Positions 24,848 through 33,625 of a stretch of 64,000 nt of DNA are shown here, piece after piece (within the stretch, counting starts at the first letter, position 1; every line of letters begins with the position of its first letter). Below the pieces are notes generated by a model. It ran no database searches, was not told where the DNA came from, and saw nothing but the letters and a program-made list of their open reading frames with translations. The DNA is from Spirochaetota bacterium (lineage in GTDB: Bacteria > Spirochaetota > UBA4802 > JAFGJZ01), in the NCBI GenBank assembly GCA_027858855.1, contig JAQIBV010000018.1, forward strand, positions 1 to 64,000, given 5' to 3'. Both the position numbers and the translations under genes were made by a program.

Positions 24848-27451
24848 ATGAGCAATAATGTGATTTTTTTTAATAAAAATATTACACCTGTCGAGGATGA
24901 GGTTCGTGACAGGCTGGGAATTCGTGGACGGCGCGCTATTGATTTAGCGCATGTTGGTTTACCAATTGTGCCGGGCTTTGTTATAGATTCAGAGTTAACA
25001 AAAAAACTTCCTGATGTGAATATTAAACAAGTCATTAAAACCAACGTTGGTCTTATTGAAAAGGAGATGAAGAAGGTCTATGGAGACCCAGAAAATCCTC
25101 TTCTATTGAAGGTTGTACTCAGTTCGGATCTTAATGTCCCGTTTTTTCCATCGTTTCATAATATTGGACTGAATGATGAGACTGTAAAGGGATTTGCGAA
25201 ACAAACTAGTGACGAGAAATTTGCCTATGGTGAATACGCCTATATGCTTCGCGGTCTTGGTATTAAGTTGTGTGATGCGGATGGATCTGGTTTTTCAGCA
25301 TCTAAGAAAGATACAGGTAAATTTAGTGTTGAAAAAGCTCAGAAAGAGATTGATGAAGACAAAAAGCACCTCGATTATCTTCTTGAGGGTGATATATATG
25401 ATCAGCTTGTATCTATTTTAAAAATATCCTCTGAAAAATTATGTGATTCGGATATTGATGTAGAAAATTCCATGTCCATAATGGTTCAGGCGATGGTTTA
25501 TGGTAATCTGGGAGAGAATTCGTATTCCGGTAGTTACTATACGCGTGACATTATCAATGGAGATAGTGCAATTTCAGGATCTTTTTTACAGAATGAGTTT
25601 GATATTTTTCACAAGAAGCCTAAAGAAATAAATAAAATTGGTAAAGAGTACTACTCCACTCTTCAGGAAATAGGACAGAAAATAGAGGAGCAGTTTAAAG
25701 AAATTCGCTCTATCAAGTTTACAATAGAAGAGGGTAATCTTTGGTTAATTGAGCAGCGTGAAGTTGACGAAAATTCTACTCAGTCACACCTTATCATGCT
25801 GTTGGAGCTTCAAAAGAAGGGTGTTATTGATAAAGATTATCTTGTTAAACATGTTCAGCCTGCGCAGCTTAATGAGTTATTGCATCCTGTTATTGATAAT
25901 TCTACAGTAAAAACCATGAAAAATGTACGAAGTGGTATTTCAGGTTCAACGGGTGCTGCTATTGGAAGGGTCTTCTTTTCTACCGAACGACTGCTTGAAG
26001 AGCATAAACGTGCCATTATGCATGGTAAAGAGACTAACTTCATTCTTTGTATGGAGGCTACCTATGCGGAGGATGTTAAGGCTATTGAGGTTGCACAGGG
26101 GGTTATCTCTACCGAGGGTGGTTATTCCTCGCATGCTCCTGTTGTTGCCCGTTCTCTGGGTAAGGTGGCAATGGTTCAACCTCAAATGAAAATTAGAGGA
26201 AACAGCTTTACTATTGGAAATGTAACTGTCAAAGAGGGGGCATATGTTTCGTTAAATGTTCCCTATTATGAAGAACCAACTATCTATTTCGGAAGAGCAG
26301 GCCTAATAGAACCCGACTTTGAAAAGAATGGTTTGCTTGTTTTTGTAAATATTCTTCAGGAATATATAACTGACTTTGATGTCCGTGCTAATGCGGATCA
26401 GCCACGGGAAACAAAGCTTTCACGTAATTTCCTGGCACAGGGCATAGGTTTATGCCGTACTGAACATATGTTCTTTAATGAAAAGCGTATTATGAAGTTT
26501 CGTGAAATGATTCTTTCTTCAACCGAAGCTGGTCGAAGAAAGGTTCTTAAACAGTTACAGCCAATGCAACGTTCGGACTTTTACGAACTGTTTAAGATAA
26601 TGAAAGGGTTTCCGGTAACTATAAGGTTGCTTGATGCGCCACTCCATGAGTTTTTACCACGAACCAGTGATTCTATGAAAGAGTTTATAAAATATATGCA
26701 GGCAAAGGATAAGTCTGTGAAAGCTTCTGAAATTGAAGCAATATGCTCAGATTTATCCGAAATGAATCCAATGCTAGGGCATCGCGGTTGCAGAGTCGCG
26801 GTAACATATCCTGAAATCTACGAAATGCAGTGTCGCGCTATCTTTGAAGCGGTTTGCATGTTGAAGAAAGAGGGGATTGAGGCTATACCCGAGATAATGA
26901 TTCCAGTTGTTATGACAGAGACTGAGTTTAAGTTCGTAAAAAATGGTAAAAAGATTGAAGGAACAACCGTAAAAGGAATCCGTGACATCAAAGATGAAGT
27001 TCTGGAAGAGTACGGAGTCGATGATATTAAGTATTGCGTGGGTTCAATGGTCGAACTTCCCGCTGCAGCATTCAGAGCCGGTAAGATTGCTCAGTATGCC
27101 GAATTCTTTAGTTTTGGTACAAATGATTTGACACAAACAACTTATGGATTATCTCGTGACGATGTAAACTCTTTCTTTCCAAGTTATACCCTGTACGATT
27201 TGATGAAAAACAATCCGTTTCAGGTGTTGGGTGAAGAAGTAAAAGAGATAATTGGAATTGCTACCCAACGAGGACGACTTACTCGGCCTAATTTAAAACT
27301 TGGTTTGTGTGGCGAACATGGTGCTGATCCTGAGAATATTGAATTCTGTAAAAAAATAGGGCTCAATTATGTCTCAACTTCTCCATATTCAATACCATTG
27401 GCAAAATTGGCAATAGCTCAGCTTAATCTTGCAGAAAGGGAAGAGGAGTAA
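24848..27451 (+). CDS. PPDK-like protein with an altered nucleotide-binding domain
   Basis: An 867-residue protein with the full domain order of pyruvate phosphate dikinase. The phosphohistidine domain is well kept (EGGYSSHAPVVARS, His429), as is the C-terminal PEP/pyruvate barrel (GLCRTEHMFF, NPMLGHRGCRV, FFSFGTNDLTQTTYG, GLCGEHGADP). The N-terminal ATP-grasp part is not: compared from memory with the Clostridium symbiosum enzyme, the GGKG lysine is Arg, the RSGA arginine is replaced within LLLKVVLSSDLN, Glu323 becomes Lys290 and Gln335 becomes Glu302. ATP-driven chemistry is therefore doubtful, though phosphotransfer between PEP and His429 may remain. It is annotated as PPDK in treponemes and lies beside cfpA there too. 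Confidence 0.85.
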   Translation: MSNNVIFFNKNITPVEDEVRDRLGIRGRRAIDLAHVGLPIVPGFVIDSELTKKLPDVNIKQVIKTNVGLIEKEMKKVYGDPENPLLLKVVLSSDLNVPFFPSFHNIGLNDETVKGFAKQTSDEKFAYGEYAYMLRGLGIKLCDADGSGFSASKKDTGKFSVEKAQKEIDEDKKHLDYLLEGDIYDQLVSILKISSEKLCDSDIDVENSMSIMVQAMVYGNLGENSYSGSYYTRDIINGDSAISGSFLQNEFDIFHKKPKEINKIGKEYYSTLQEIGQKIEEQFKEIRSIKFTIEEGNLWLIEQREVDENSTQSHLIMLLELQKKGVIDKDYLVKHVQPAQLNELLHPVIDNSTVKTMKNVRSGISGSTGAAIGRVFFSTERLLEEHKRAIMHGKETNFILCMEATYAEDVKAIEVAQGVISTEGGYSSHAPVVARSLGKVAMVQPQMKIRGNSFTIGNVTVKEGAYVSLNVPYYEEPTIYFGRAGLIEPDFEKNGLLVFVNILQEYITDFDVRANADQPRETKLSRNFLAQGIGLCRTEHMFFNEKRIMKFREMILSSTEAGRRKVLKQLQPMQRSDFYELFKIMKGFPVTIRLLDAPLHEFLPRTSDSMKEFIKYMQAKDKSVKASEIEAICSDLSEMNPMLGHRGCRVAVTYPEIYEMQCRAIFEAVCMLKKEGIEAIPEIMIPVVMTETEFKFVKNGKKIEGTTVKGIRDIKDEVLEEYGVDDIKYCVGSMVELPAAAFRAGKIAQYAEFFSFGTNDLTQTTYGLSRDDVNSFFPSYTLYDLMKNNPFQVLGEEVKEIIGIATQRGRLTRPNLKLGLCGEHGADPENIEFCKKIGLNYVSTSPYSIPLAKLAIAQLNLAEREEE

Positions 27452-27473
27452 TTTTTTAATCGGAGAGTGATAC

Positions 27474-27671
27474 ATGGCTGAAATAACAAAGGATATGACT
27501 TTCGGTGATCTGCTTCAGCAGAAGCCGGAGGTTGCGGAAATTCTTTCATCTTACGGTTTGCATTGTATTGGTTGCCACATTGCTGTTTTTGAAACAATAG
27601 AACAGGGTGCAAAGGCACATGGTTTGACAGATGAGCAAGTCGACGAGATGATGAAAAAGATAACTGCATAA
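27474..27671 (+). CDS. DUF1858-domain protein
   Basis: A 65-residue protein of the DUF1858 family, small helical domains related to the N-terminus of ScdA/RIC iron-sulfur repair proteins. The conserved CIGCH pair (Cys near 31 and 34) is present and suggests metal or redox function. Start with GGAGAG upstream; 22 bases downstream of the PPDK-like gene, so the two may share a transcript ending at the terminator at 27674-27707. Confidence 0.85.
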   Translation: MAEITKDMTFGDLLQQKPEVAEILSSYGLHCIGCHIAVFETIEQGAKAHGLTDEQVDEMMKKITA

Positions 27672-27673
27672 TA

Positions 27674-27707
27674 AAAAAAGCCGGTTCATTATGAACCGGC
27701 TTTTTTT
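27674..27707 (+). terminator. Intrinsic terminator
   Basis: A symmetric hairpin AAGCCGGTTC/GAACCGGCTT with an A-run before and a T-run after. It can serve the DUF1858 gene on the plus strand and the convergent tRNA pair on the minus strand. Confidence 0.95.
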
Positions 27708-27709
27708 AT

Positions 27710-27791
27710 TGGTGAGAGAAGGATTCGAACCTTCGAAGGCGACGCCGACAGATTTACAGTCTGTTCCCTTTGGCCACTCGGGAACCTCACC
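27710..27791 (-). tRNA. tRNA-Tyr(GTA)
   Basis: A class II tRNA of 82 bases with long variable arm. Acceptor arms GGTGAGG and TCTCACC pair with one wobble, the T-loop is GGTTCGAATCC, and the anticodon loop CTGTAAA carries GTA. No CCA is encoded. Confidence 0.95.
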
Positions 27792-27800
27792 GTTTCAATG

Positions 27801-27873
27801 AGCTGGTGAGAGGACTTGAACCCCCAACCTATTGATTACAAATCAATTGCTCTACCAGTTGAGCTACACCAGC
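27801..27873 (-). tRNA. tRNA-Thr(TGT)
   Basis: 73 bases. Acceptor arms GCTGGTG and CACCAGC pair fully, the D-arm is AGCTCAACTGGTAGAGC, the anticodon loop TTTGTAA carries TGT, and the T-loop is GGTTCAAGTCC. It lies nine bases upstream of tRNA-Tyr, so the two are cotranscribed in the order Thr-Tyr. Confidence 0.95.
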
Positions 27874-27889
27874 AATCATTGATATCACA

Positions 27890-27916
27890 TATCTATTGTG
27901 AGCGTTGAAGTGTCAA
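27890..27916 (-). promoter_or_regulatory. Promoter of the tRNA-Thr/tRNA-Tyr unit
   Basis: On the minus strand a perfect TTGACA (27911-27916) and TAGATA (27890-27895), spaced 15 bases, 17 bases before tRNA-Thr. The tRNA-Ser unit at 52 kb has a similar TTGACA/TAGATT pair. Confidence 0.6.
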
Positions 27917-28015
27917 GAAAAATCCCGACAAAAGATAAAAAATGTCCGTAATTGTGTTTGACACTCATTAAATTATCCTTAGAAGTGACAATAGTTCAAT
28001 GAGGTTATCCATCAT

Positions 28016-29359
28016 ATGAAAAATAAACTGTTGCTGGTTTTACTGCTTGCTCCATTTTCACTATTTGCAGTGGAAGAGGATTCGCAGCTGCTTTCTTTAA
28101 ACCGATGTCTTGAAATAGCAATGCAAAATCACTCTGATCTTCAGGTACTTAATGAAGATGAAATAATTGACTATGCCAATTACAGGATAGTCAATGCCCA
28201 AAAGAAGCCGTCACTTTCTCTTGGAATTACTACTAAAGAGATTAAAAACGACGGGCTTGAATCCGGTGAGTTGCCTATTCCGGGAAGGGATACTCGTTAT
28301 GGCGTCGTGGCCGGTTTAACCGCTACTTACGATCTCTATAAACCGGGGCGTTCTGAGAGTTTGCGTATTAGTAAAAAGAACCTTGAACAAAGCTCTATTG
28401 AAAGAATTGCTAAAATTGAAAACATCCGGCATAAAGTCAAGAGTTCATATTATAATTATATTCTTGCGTATGAATCAAGGCGTCTTCAGGATTTGACTTT
28501 TAAACGTTATTCCAGAATTTTCAGAAAAATTACAATTGAGTCTCAAGCTGGGATTATCGGGCCGGTGCAGTTGAGTGATTGGCAGATAAAGATGTCGACG
28601 GCCGAGCTTGATTATGAAGAGGCACAGCAAGATCTTGAGCGGTCAAGGACGGATCTGTTTCTTTCGATGGGTTTAGCTGAGGATGTTAATGCAAATATCG
28701 AAGTAGTACAGATGGAAAGTGTTCCGGATCTGATCATCAATGAAGAGCAGCTTATTCAGATTGCTCAGAATAACTCATCTGTAATTCTTCTAAACAATAT
28801 TGCAGTTGATGTTGCCCGTAACAATTATTTGATTTCACGTTCAAAGAGGTATCCGGTTTTTACTCTTTTCAGTACCTTGGGGTATACAAATAATGAATTT
28901 CTGAATACTGCGATGGATCCTGTAGACAGAGTTGTTGAATCAGATAATTGGGAACCATCATGGACTGGAGGCGTCCGCGCATCAATGCCGATTTATACAG
29001 GCGGGGCAATTCCGGCAAATATTCAGAAGGCAGGGTCTGAGTATAAGAAACAGCTGTTTTCCAAAAATTCTGCTGAATTAGATGTACGCATGTCTGTTCG
29101 CAAAATTTACAGGCGGTTGATCTCTTTAAAAAAGCAGATTGATATTTCTAAGGCTGCGGTTATTAATGCACAGACTAATTTGCGTATTGTTGAGCGCAGT
29201 TATGATAGTGGGCTGGTTGAGCAGGGTAGTATAAGCGATGCCTCAGAGGACGTGTATTCTGTGGAAATTATTCTTTTGAAAAATAAAATTGAGTATATGA
29301 CATTGTTGTCTGAACTGTCAAACCTTGTTGGAATTCAAGAGGAGTTAATATGTCGCTAA
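28016..29359 (+). CDS. TolC-family outer-membrane efflux protein
   Basis: A 447-residue outer-membrane channel subunit. The signal peptide is MKNKLLLVLLLAPFSLFA, and two long helical repeats follow with the typical opening LSLNRCLEIAMQNHSDLQVLNE. Such trimeric proteins carry substrates from an inner-membrane pump across the periplasm and outer membrane. Its end overlaps the HlyD-type adaptor gene by ten bases, and an ABC ATPase follows. It supplies the exit duct of a tripartite exporter. Confidence 0.88.
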   Translation: MKNKLLLVLLLAPFSLFAVEEDSQLLSLNRCLEIAMQNHSDLQVLNEDEIIDYANYRIVNAQKKPSLSLGITTKEIKNDGLESGELPIPGRDTRYGVVAGLTATYDLYKPGRSESLRISKKNLEQSSIERIAKIENIRHKVKSSYYNYILAYESRRLQDLTFKRYSRIFRKITIESQAGIIGPVQLSDWQIKMSTAELDYEEAQQDLERSRTDLFLSMGLAEDVNANIEVVQMESVPDLIINEEQLIQIAQNNSSVILLNNIAVDVARNNYLISRSKRYPVFTLFSTLGYTNNEFLNTAMDPVDRVVESDNWEPSWTGGVRASMPIYTGGAIPANIQKAGSEYKKQLFSKNSAELDVRMSVRKIYRRLISLKKQIDISKAAVINAQTNLRIVERSYDSGLVEQGSISDASEDVYSVEIILLKNKIEYMTLLSELSNLVGIQEELICR

Positions 29360-30453
29360 TGCCGGGATTTTTGAACAAGAAAAGTATAATCGTCATTCTG
29401 ATTGCTGTTGCAGCCTTATTGAGTGTAATGGCTTTCAGATCCTGCGATAAAGAAAGTGTTGTAAAATATAGCTTTTCAGAGGTTAATAAGGGAGATGTTT
29501 TTCGAACTGTAAATATTAATGGTTCTCTTGAGCTTTATAGTGTTGAAAATGTTCGCAGCCTTGTTGGTGGTGAAGTATCAGTGATTCATAAAAGATATAA
29601 TGATGTCGTGGCAGTCGGTGATCTTTTAATGGAAATTTATTCTGAGTCAGCTGTTGAGTCTTATGAGCAGTATGTTGATACATATCGGTTTGCCCGGATT
29701 GATTTGCAAAACTCGCGTGATCTTTTTCTTACCAAGAAAAAGCTCTTTGAGGAAGAATTAATCTCATCCATGGAGTATGAAAATGCCCGTTTGGCTTATC
29801 AGAAGCAGCTTTCAAATTTTAAGCGGGTCGAAAAAACATATCTTCAACGAAAAGAATTACTGGATGGTCGTATGGTTCATTCTCCATCTGGGGGGTTAAT
29901 AGTTAAGTCGTACAGAGAAGAAGGGGGTGAAATTTCTTCAGGATCGGTTTTATATCAAATTGCCCCAACTCTTGAAAAGATGCGCCTTTCTATGAACATC
30001 GATGAGAGTGATGTCGGTGTGGTTAAGAAAGATCAAAAAGTCTCTTTTACAGTAAGTGCCTACCCTGAAGAGGTTTTTTACGGCGAACTTGATCTTGTAA
30101 CTATGAGCCCTGAAACTATTGATAATGTAGTTACCTATGAAGCCCTGGCGACAGTTAGAAATAAGAATAATTATTTAAAACCTGGAATGACCGCATCTGC
30201 TACTATACATGTTGCAGAATCTAAAAAAGTAATGAGGGTTCCTAATCAGGCCTTTCTGGTGACTCCAAAAGAGATAGAGACCAAGCCGGGTGAAAAAGTT
30301 ATTTGGAAGAAGATTTCTGCCGCCGATGATCAAATGCCGGTAGCTCCAGTCTCAATCAAAGTCGGTGTTTCTGGAGATGCCTACACGGAAATCATCTCTG
30401 ATGAAATTGAAGTCGGTGATGAAATTCTAGTCGGTATAGTGATAGAGAAATAA
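29350..30453 (+). CDS. HlyD/MacA-type periplasmic adaptor
   Basis: A 367-residue membrane-fusion protein. It has an N-terminal anchor (KSIIVILIAVAALLSVMAF), a lipoyl/barrel-sandwich region split by a coiled-coil hairpin (about residues 85-165) and a beta-barrel domain (MSMNIDESDVGVVKKDQKVSF-like region near 215). It links an inner-membrane transporter to a TolC channel. It overlaps the TolC gene and is three bases from the ATPase gene, so all three are translated together. Confidence 0.88.
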   Translation: MSLMPGFLNKKSIIVILIAVAALLSVMAFRSCDKESVVKYSFSEVNKGDVFRTVNINGSLELYSVENVRSLVGGEVSVIHKRYNDVVAVGDLLMEIYSESAVESYEQYVDTYRFARIDLQNSRDLFLTKKKLFEEELISSMEYENARLAYQKQLSNFKRVEKTYLQRKELLDGRMVHSPSGGLIVKSYREEGGEISSGSVLYQIAPTLEKMRLSMNIDESDVGVVKKDQKVSFTVSAYPEEVFYGELDLVTMSPETIDNVVTYEALATVRNKNNYLKPGMTASATIHVAESKKVMRVPNQAFLVTPKEIETKPGEKVIWKKISAADDQMPVAPVSIKVGVSGDAYTEIISDEIEVGDEILVGIVIEK

Positions 30454-30456
30454 TCG

Positions 30457-31263
30457 ATGGCATCTGAAAAAAAAATAAAGACAGATTCAAAGCCAAAAGC
30501 GAAAACCGCAGTGTCAAAAAAAACAAAGACATCAAAAATTATCGAGATTAAGAATCTTAGTAAAGTTTATGATGTAACAGAAGAGATAAAGGTGCATGCT
30601 CTTCGTGATGTGGATGTCGACGTCTATAAGTCTGAGTTTATTTCAATTATGGGACCTTCTGGTTCAGGAAAGTCTACTTTCATGAATGTTCTTGGCTTTC
30701 TGGATACACCTACAATAGGAACCTATATTCTTGATGGATTTGCTTCACGAGATCTGAGTGATGATCAGAAGGCTGAGATACGTAATTTGAAAATTGGGTT
30801 CGTTTTTCAGGGATTTAACCTTCTTGCACGTACAACAGCCCTTGAAAATGTTGAAATTCCACTTTTTTACCGCGGTGGGTATAACATGAAGCATGCTCAG
30901 CAAAAAGCAATGGAGATGCTTGATCTTGTTGGACTTGCCGACCGTGCACATCATACTCCTGCTGAACTTTCGGGGGGGCAGCAGCAGAGGGTTGCAATTG
31001 CAAGAGCCCTGGTTAATGATCCGGCTATTATACTTGCGGATGAGCCAACAGGAAACCTTGATACTAAAACAACAAATGATATTTTAAACCTGTTTTCAGA
31101 TCTGAATAACAACATAGGAATAACGATTCTGATTGTTACACACGAGCCCGATGTCGCAGATTTCACCAAAAGAAAGATTATTTTTCGTGACGGACGCGTT
31201 GTTGAGGACAGCTCGATTAAGAAAAGACGAAAAGTTGGATATAACAGAGAGATATATGTTTAG
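30457..31263 (+). CDS. MacB/LolD-type ABC transporter ATPase
   Basis: A 268-residue ATPase. Walker A is GPSGSGKST, the signature LSGGQQQRVAIARAL and Walker B IILADEPTGNLD; the closest class is the LolD/MacB/FtsE type that powers FtsX-like permeases. The first 28 residues form an unusual Lys/Thr/Ser-rich extension before the domain starts at IIEIKNLSKVYDV. No permease gene follows: 181 bp downstream lies a Xer recombinase. The membrane partner must be encoded elsewhere, or the system has lost it. Confidence 0.9.
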   Translation: MASEKKIKTDSKPKAKTAVSKKTKTSKIIEIKNLSKVYDVTEEIKVHALRDVDVDVYKSEFISIMGPSGSGKSTFMNVLGFLDTPTIGTYILDGFASRDLSDDQKAEIRNLKIGFVFQGFNLLARTTALENVEIPLFYRGGYNMKHAQQKAMEMLDLVGLADRAHHTPAELSGGQQQRVAIARALVNDPAIILADEPTGNLDTKTTNDILNLFSDLNNNIGITILIVTHEPDVADFTKRKIIFRDGRVVEDSSIKKRRKVGYNREIYV

Positions 31264-31444
31264 ATTTATCCTAAATAATCTCTAATATGGGTCTATGTAA
31301 TAAAAAAACATGCAGAAATGGTTTTTTTTTATGTTCCATAAGAAAATTATGTCTTACTCTATAAAGCGTTTTTGCTCGTAAGGCCGATAATATAAATGGT
31401 AGCAGTTATTGATGCCAATTTAAGTTATCGTTAGGAGCACTACG

Positions 31445-32338
31445 TTGGAAGAGAATAAAGAAATTTTAAAATTTAAAAGGTTTTTAAAAGTTGAAAAAGG
31501 ATTATCTCAGAATAGTATCTATTCGTATTCGTATGATTTAAAGAAATTTAACGAGTTTCTCCACAACTCAAATAAATCTATTCTGAATGCCGATAGTGAT
31601 GATGTTAAGAGGTTTCTCTCCTTTCAACAACAGAAAAAAAATAATTCATCCCGAACTCTTGCACGATCGCTTGCCGCTATTCGGCAATTTTATAATTTCA
31701 TCTCCAGCACCGATCTTGATGTCTCTAATCCAACAGTTAAAATCGAGACTCCTCAGATACGAAAATCATTACCGGATTTCTTGTCTATAGAAGAAGTTGA
31801 TAATTTATTCAATTCCATTTCTGAAGGTGACCCCTATGAGCTTAGGGATAAAACAATTTTTGAGCTTTTATATTCCTGTGGTTTAAGAATTTCTGAAGCA
31901 ATTGAATTGAAATTTTTTGATATAGATTTCGAAGACAAGTTGATTAAAGTTCTGGGCAAAGGAAACAAAGAGCGGTTTGTGCCAGTTGGTGCAAGAGCAG
32001 TTCGACTGATGAAGCTGTATATGCAAAACTCACGCAGCATGATTCTTGGCTCAAGAGAAAGTGAATACCTGTTTATCAGTAAGAAAGGTTCAATGCTTAA
32101 TCGTAAATCTGTATGGAGATTGCTGAAAGGCTATGTGTCACGTACAGATATCAAAAAAAATATAACTCCGCACACACTGCGACATTCTTTTGCGACACAT
32201 CTTATTGAAAACGGTGCGGATCTTCGTTCAGTCCAGGAGTTACTTGGACATATTGATATTTCAACTACACAAATTTACACTCATCTTGCTCAAAAGAAAT
32301 TGCAGAAAATTCATGCAAAATATCATCCAAAAGGGTAA
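31445..32338 (+). CDS. xerD: Tyrosine recombinase XerC/XerD
   Basis: A 297-residue site-specific recombinase that resolves chromosome dimers at dif sites. The N-terminal SAM-like core-binding domain begins with LKVEKGLSQNSIYSYSYDLK. Catalytic residues are visible in CGLRISEAIEL (Arg), HTLRHSFATH (His, Arg), LGHIDISTT (His) and IYTHL (Tyr). The start is a TTG at 31445 with AGGAG upstream. Length and sequence fit the housekeeping Xer type rather than a phage integrase; C versus D cannot be settled alone. A SpoIID-like lipoprotein gene begins six bases after it. Confidence 0.92.
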   Translation: MEENKEILKFKRFLKVEKGLSQNSIYSYSYDLKKFNEFLHNSNKSILNADSDDVKRFLSFQQQKKNNSSRTLARSLAAIRQFYNFISSTDLDVSNPTVKIETPQIRKSLPDFLSIEEVDNLFNSISEGDPYELRDKTIFELLYSCGLRISEAIELKFFDIDFEDKLIKVLGKGNKERFVPVGARAVRLMKLYMQNSRSMILGSRESEYLFISKKGSMLNRKSVWRLLKGYVSRTDIKKNITPHTLRHSFATHLIENGADLRSVQELLGHIDISTTQIYTHLAQKKLQKIHAKYHPKG

Positions 32339-32343
32339 TTCAT

Positions 32344-33471
32344 ATGCGTTATGTAGTTTTTTGCAAAGTTATAGCACTCATTCTTTTAATTACGGCTTGT
32401 ACGCCATCCAAAAAGTATCTGGAACAGCGTGGTGAGTTAATAACTGATAAGTCTTCATTTATCCGCGTACTTCTGCTTAAAACTGATGCTCCGATAACTG
32501 TTGGTTCTGTAAAACGTATGAAAGTTAAAAACCTGAAATCCGGTAAGTTACTAATGGATGGTAACGGAAAAAAAGTAAAATTTTTTGCTGATAAATTAAC
32601 CACGCCCGTGATAATAGAATCATGGAGCGCACCGCTTGTTGTTAACAATAAGCCTTATCGTGGAATGATCGAATTACATAATGTGACTGGTAAGATATAT
32701 GTGATCAATGTTGTTAAAATGGAATCTTATATTATGGGTGTTGTCTCTTCCGAGATGTCTCCATCATGGCATACAGAGGCTATCAAGGCGCAAGCCGTTG
32801 CTGCTCGAACCTACGCATTCTATACCTTATCCAATAAAAAAACAGTCTCATTGTACGATCTGGACGCAACGACTAAATTTCAGGTCTATAAAGGTATGAG
32901 TGCTGAATCTGAAAACAGTAATAATGCTGTGAAAGAAACTACTGGGCAGATACTATCATATAATAATAAACCTATTCTTGCCCTTTTTCATTCTACAAGT
33001 GGTGGGCGGATAATAAATAATAAATATGTCTGGAATGGAGAAGACCTGCCATATTTAGTAGACAAGGCTGTTCCATATGGAAAATCGTCACCTCATTACT
33101 CGTGGAGTACACAGATTGGTCTGTATGAAATAAGAAAGCTTCTAGACTCGCGATATACAAATGTTGGTGCAGTTACCGGTCTTTCTTTTAAAAAACATCA
33201 AGGACGCGTTGTTGAAATTATTATAACTCATAAAAATGGACGTGTCAAGATGAGTGGAAATGAATTTCGTATGATGTTTCCAGGAGGCAAGATAAAGAGT
33301 CAGTTTTTTACTGCAAAAAGAACTAAAGACGGTTTGCATCTTGATGGTCATGGCTGGGGTCATGGTGTTGGTATGTGTCAATACAGTGCAAAAGAAATGG
33401 CTGAACTTGGTAAATCGTATAAGGATATTCTTAACTTTTTTTATGAAGGAATAACAATAACCACTTTTTAG
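32344..33471 (+). CDS. SpoIID/LytB-domain lipoprotein
   Basis: A 375-residue protein with lipobox (LLITACTPS) and a SpoIID/LytB peptidoglycan-acting domain. Visible landmarks are VVKMESYIMGVVSSEMSPSW near residue 120, EAIKAQAVAARTYAFY, FHSTSGG, and the C-terminal HGWGHGVGMCQYSA near 335. SpoIID proteins are lytic transglycosylases that cut glycan strands lacking stem peptides. In a non-sporulating diderm it probably trims peptidoglycan during division or growth. It is translated right after xerD. Confidence 0.9.
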   Translation: MRYVVFCKVIALILLITACTPSKKYLEQRGELITDKSSFIRVLLLKTDAPITVGSVKRMKVKNLKSGKLLMDGNGKKVKFFADKLTTPVIIESWSAPLVVNNKPYRGMIELHNVTGKIYVINVVKMESYIMGVVSSEMSPSWHTEAIKAQAVAARTYAFYTLSNKKTVSLYDLDATTKFQVYKGMSAESENSNNAVKETTGQILSYNNKPILALFHSTSGGRIINNKYVWNGEDLPYLVDKAVPYGKSSPHYSWSTQIGLYEIRKLLDSRYTNVGAVTGLSFKKHQGRVVEIIITHKNGRVKMSGNEFRMMFPGGKIKSQFFTAKRTKDGLHLDGHGWGHGVGMCQYSAKEMAELGKSYKDILNFFYEGITITTF

Positions 33472-33597
33472 TATAAATCATAGTTAACGAAACATAATGG
33501 ATTATTTGTTGAGTTTGCCGAATCTTTTGATGTATTCTGATATACTATATTTTTTTTGTAATTAAAGGAAATATGTCGTTGTACTCATGTTGAAAAC

Positions 33598-33625
33598 TTA
33601 ATTTTCCGAGGTTACCTATACTGTG
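33598..33625 (+). repeat. Dispersed TTCGAA-family repeat end at the queA start
   Basis: TTAATTTTCCGAGGTTACC followed by TATACTGTG matches the end of copy B (5653-5680) at most positions. Here it supplies the GAGG ribosome site and the GTG start of queA, so the repeat may have been recruited as a translation signal. Confidence 0.45.

Noticed and set aside
24848-27451. Plain annotation as an ordinary pyruvate phosphate dikinase
   Set aside because: The C-terminal parts fit, but the changed ATP-site residues make the plain name misleading; described as PPDK-like instead.
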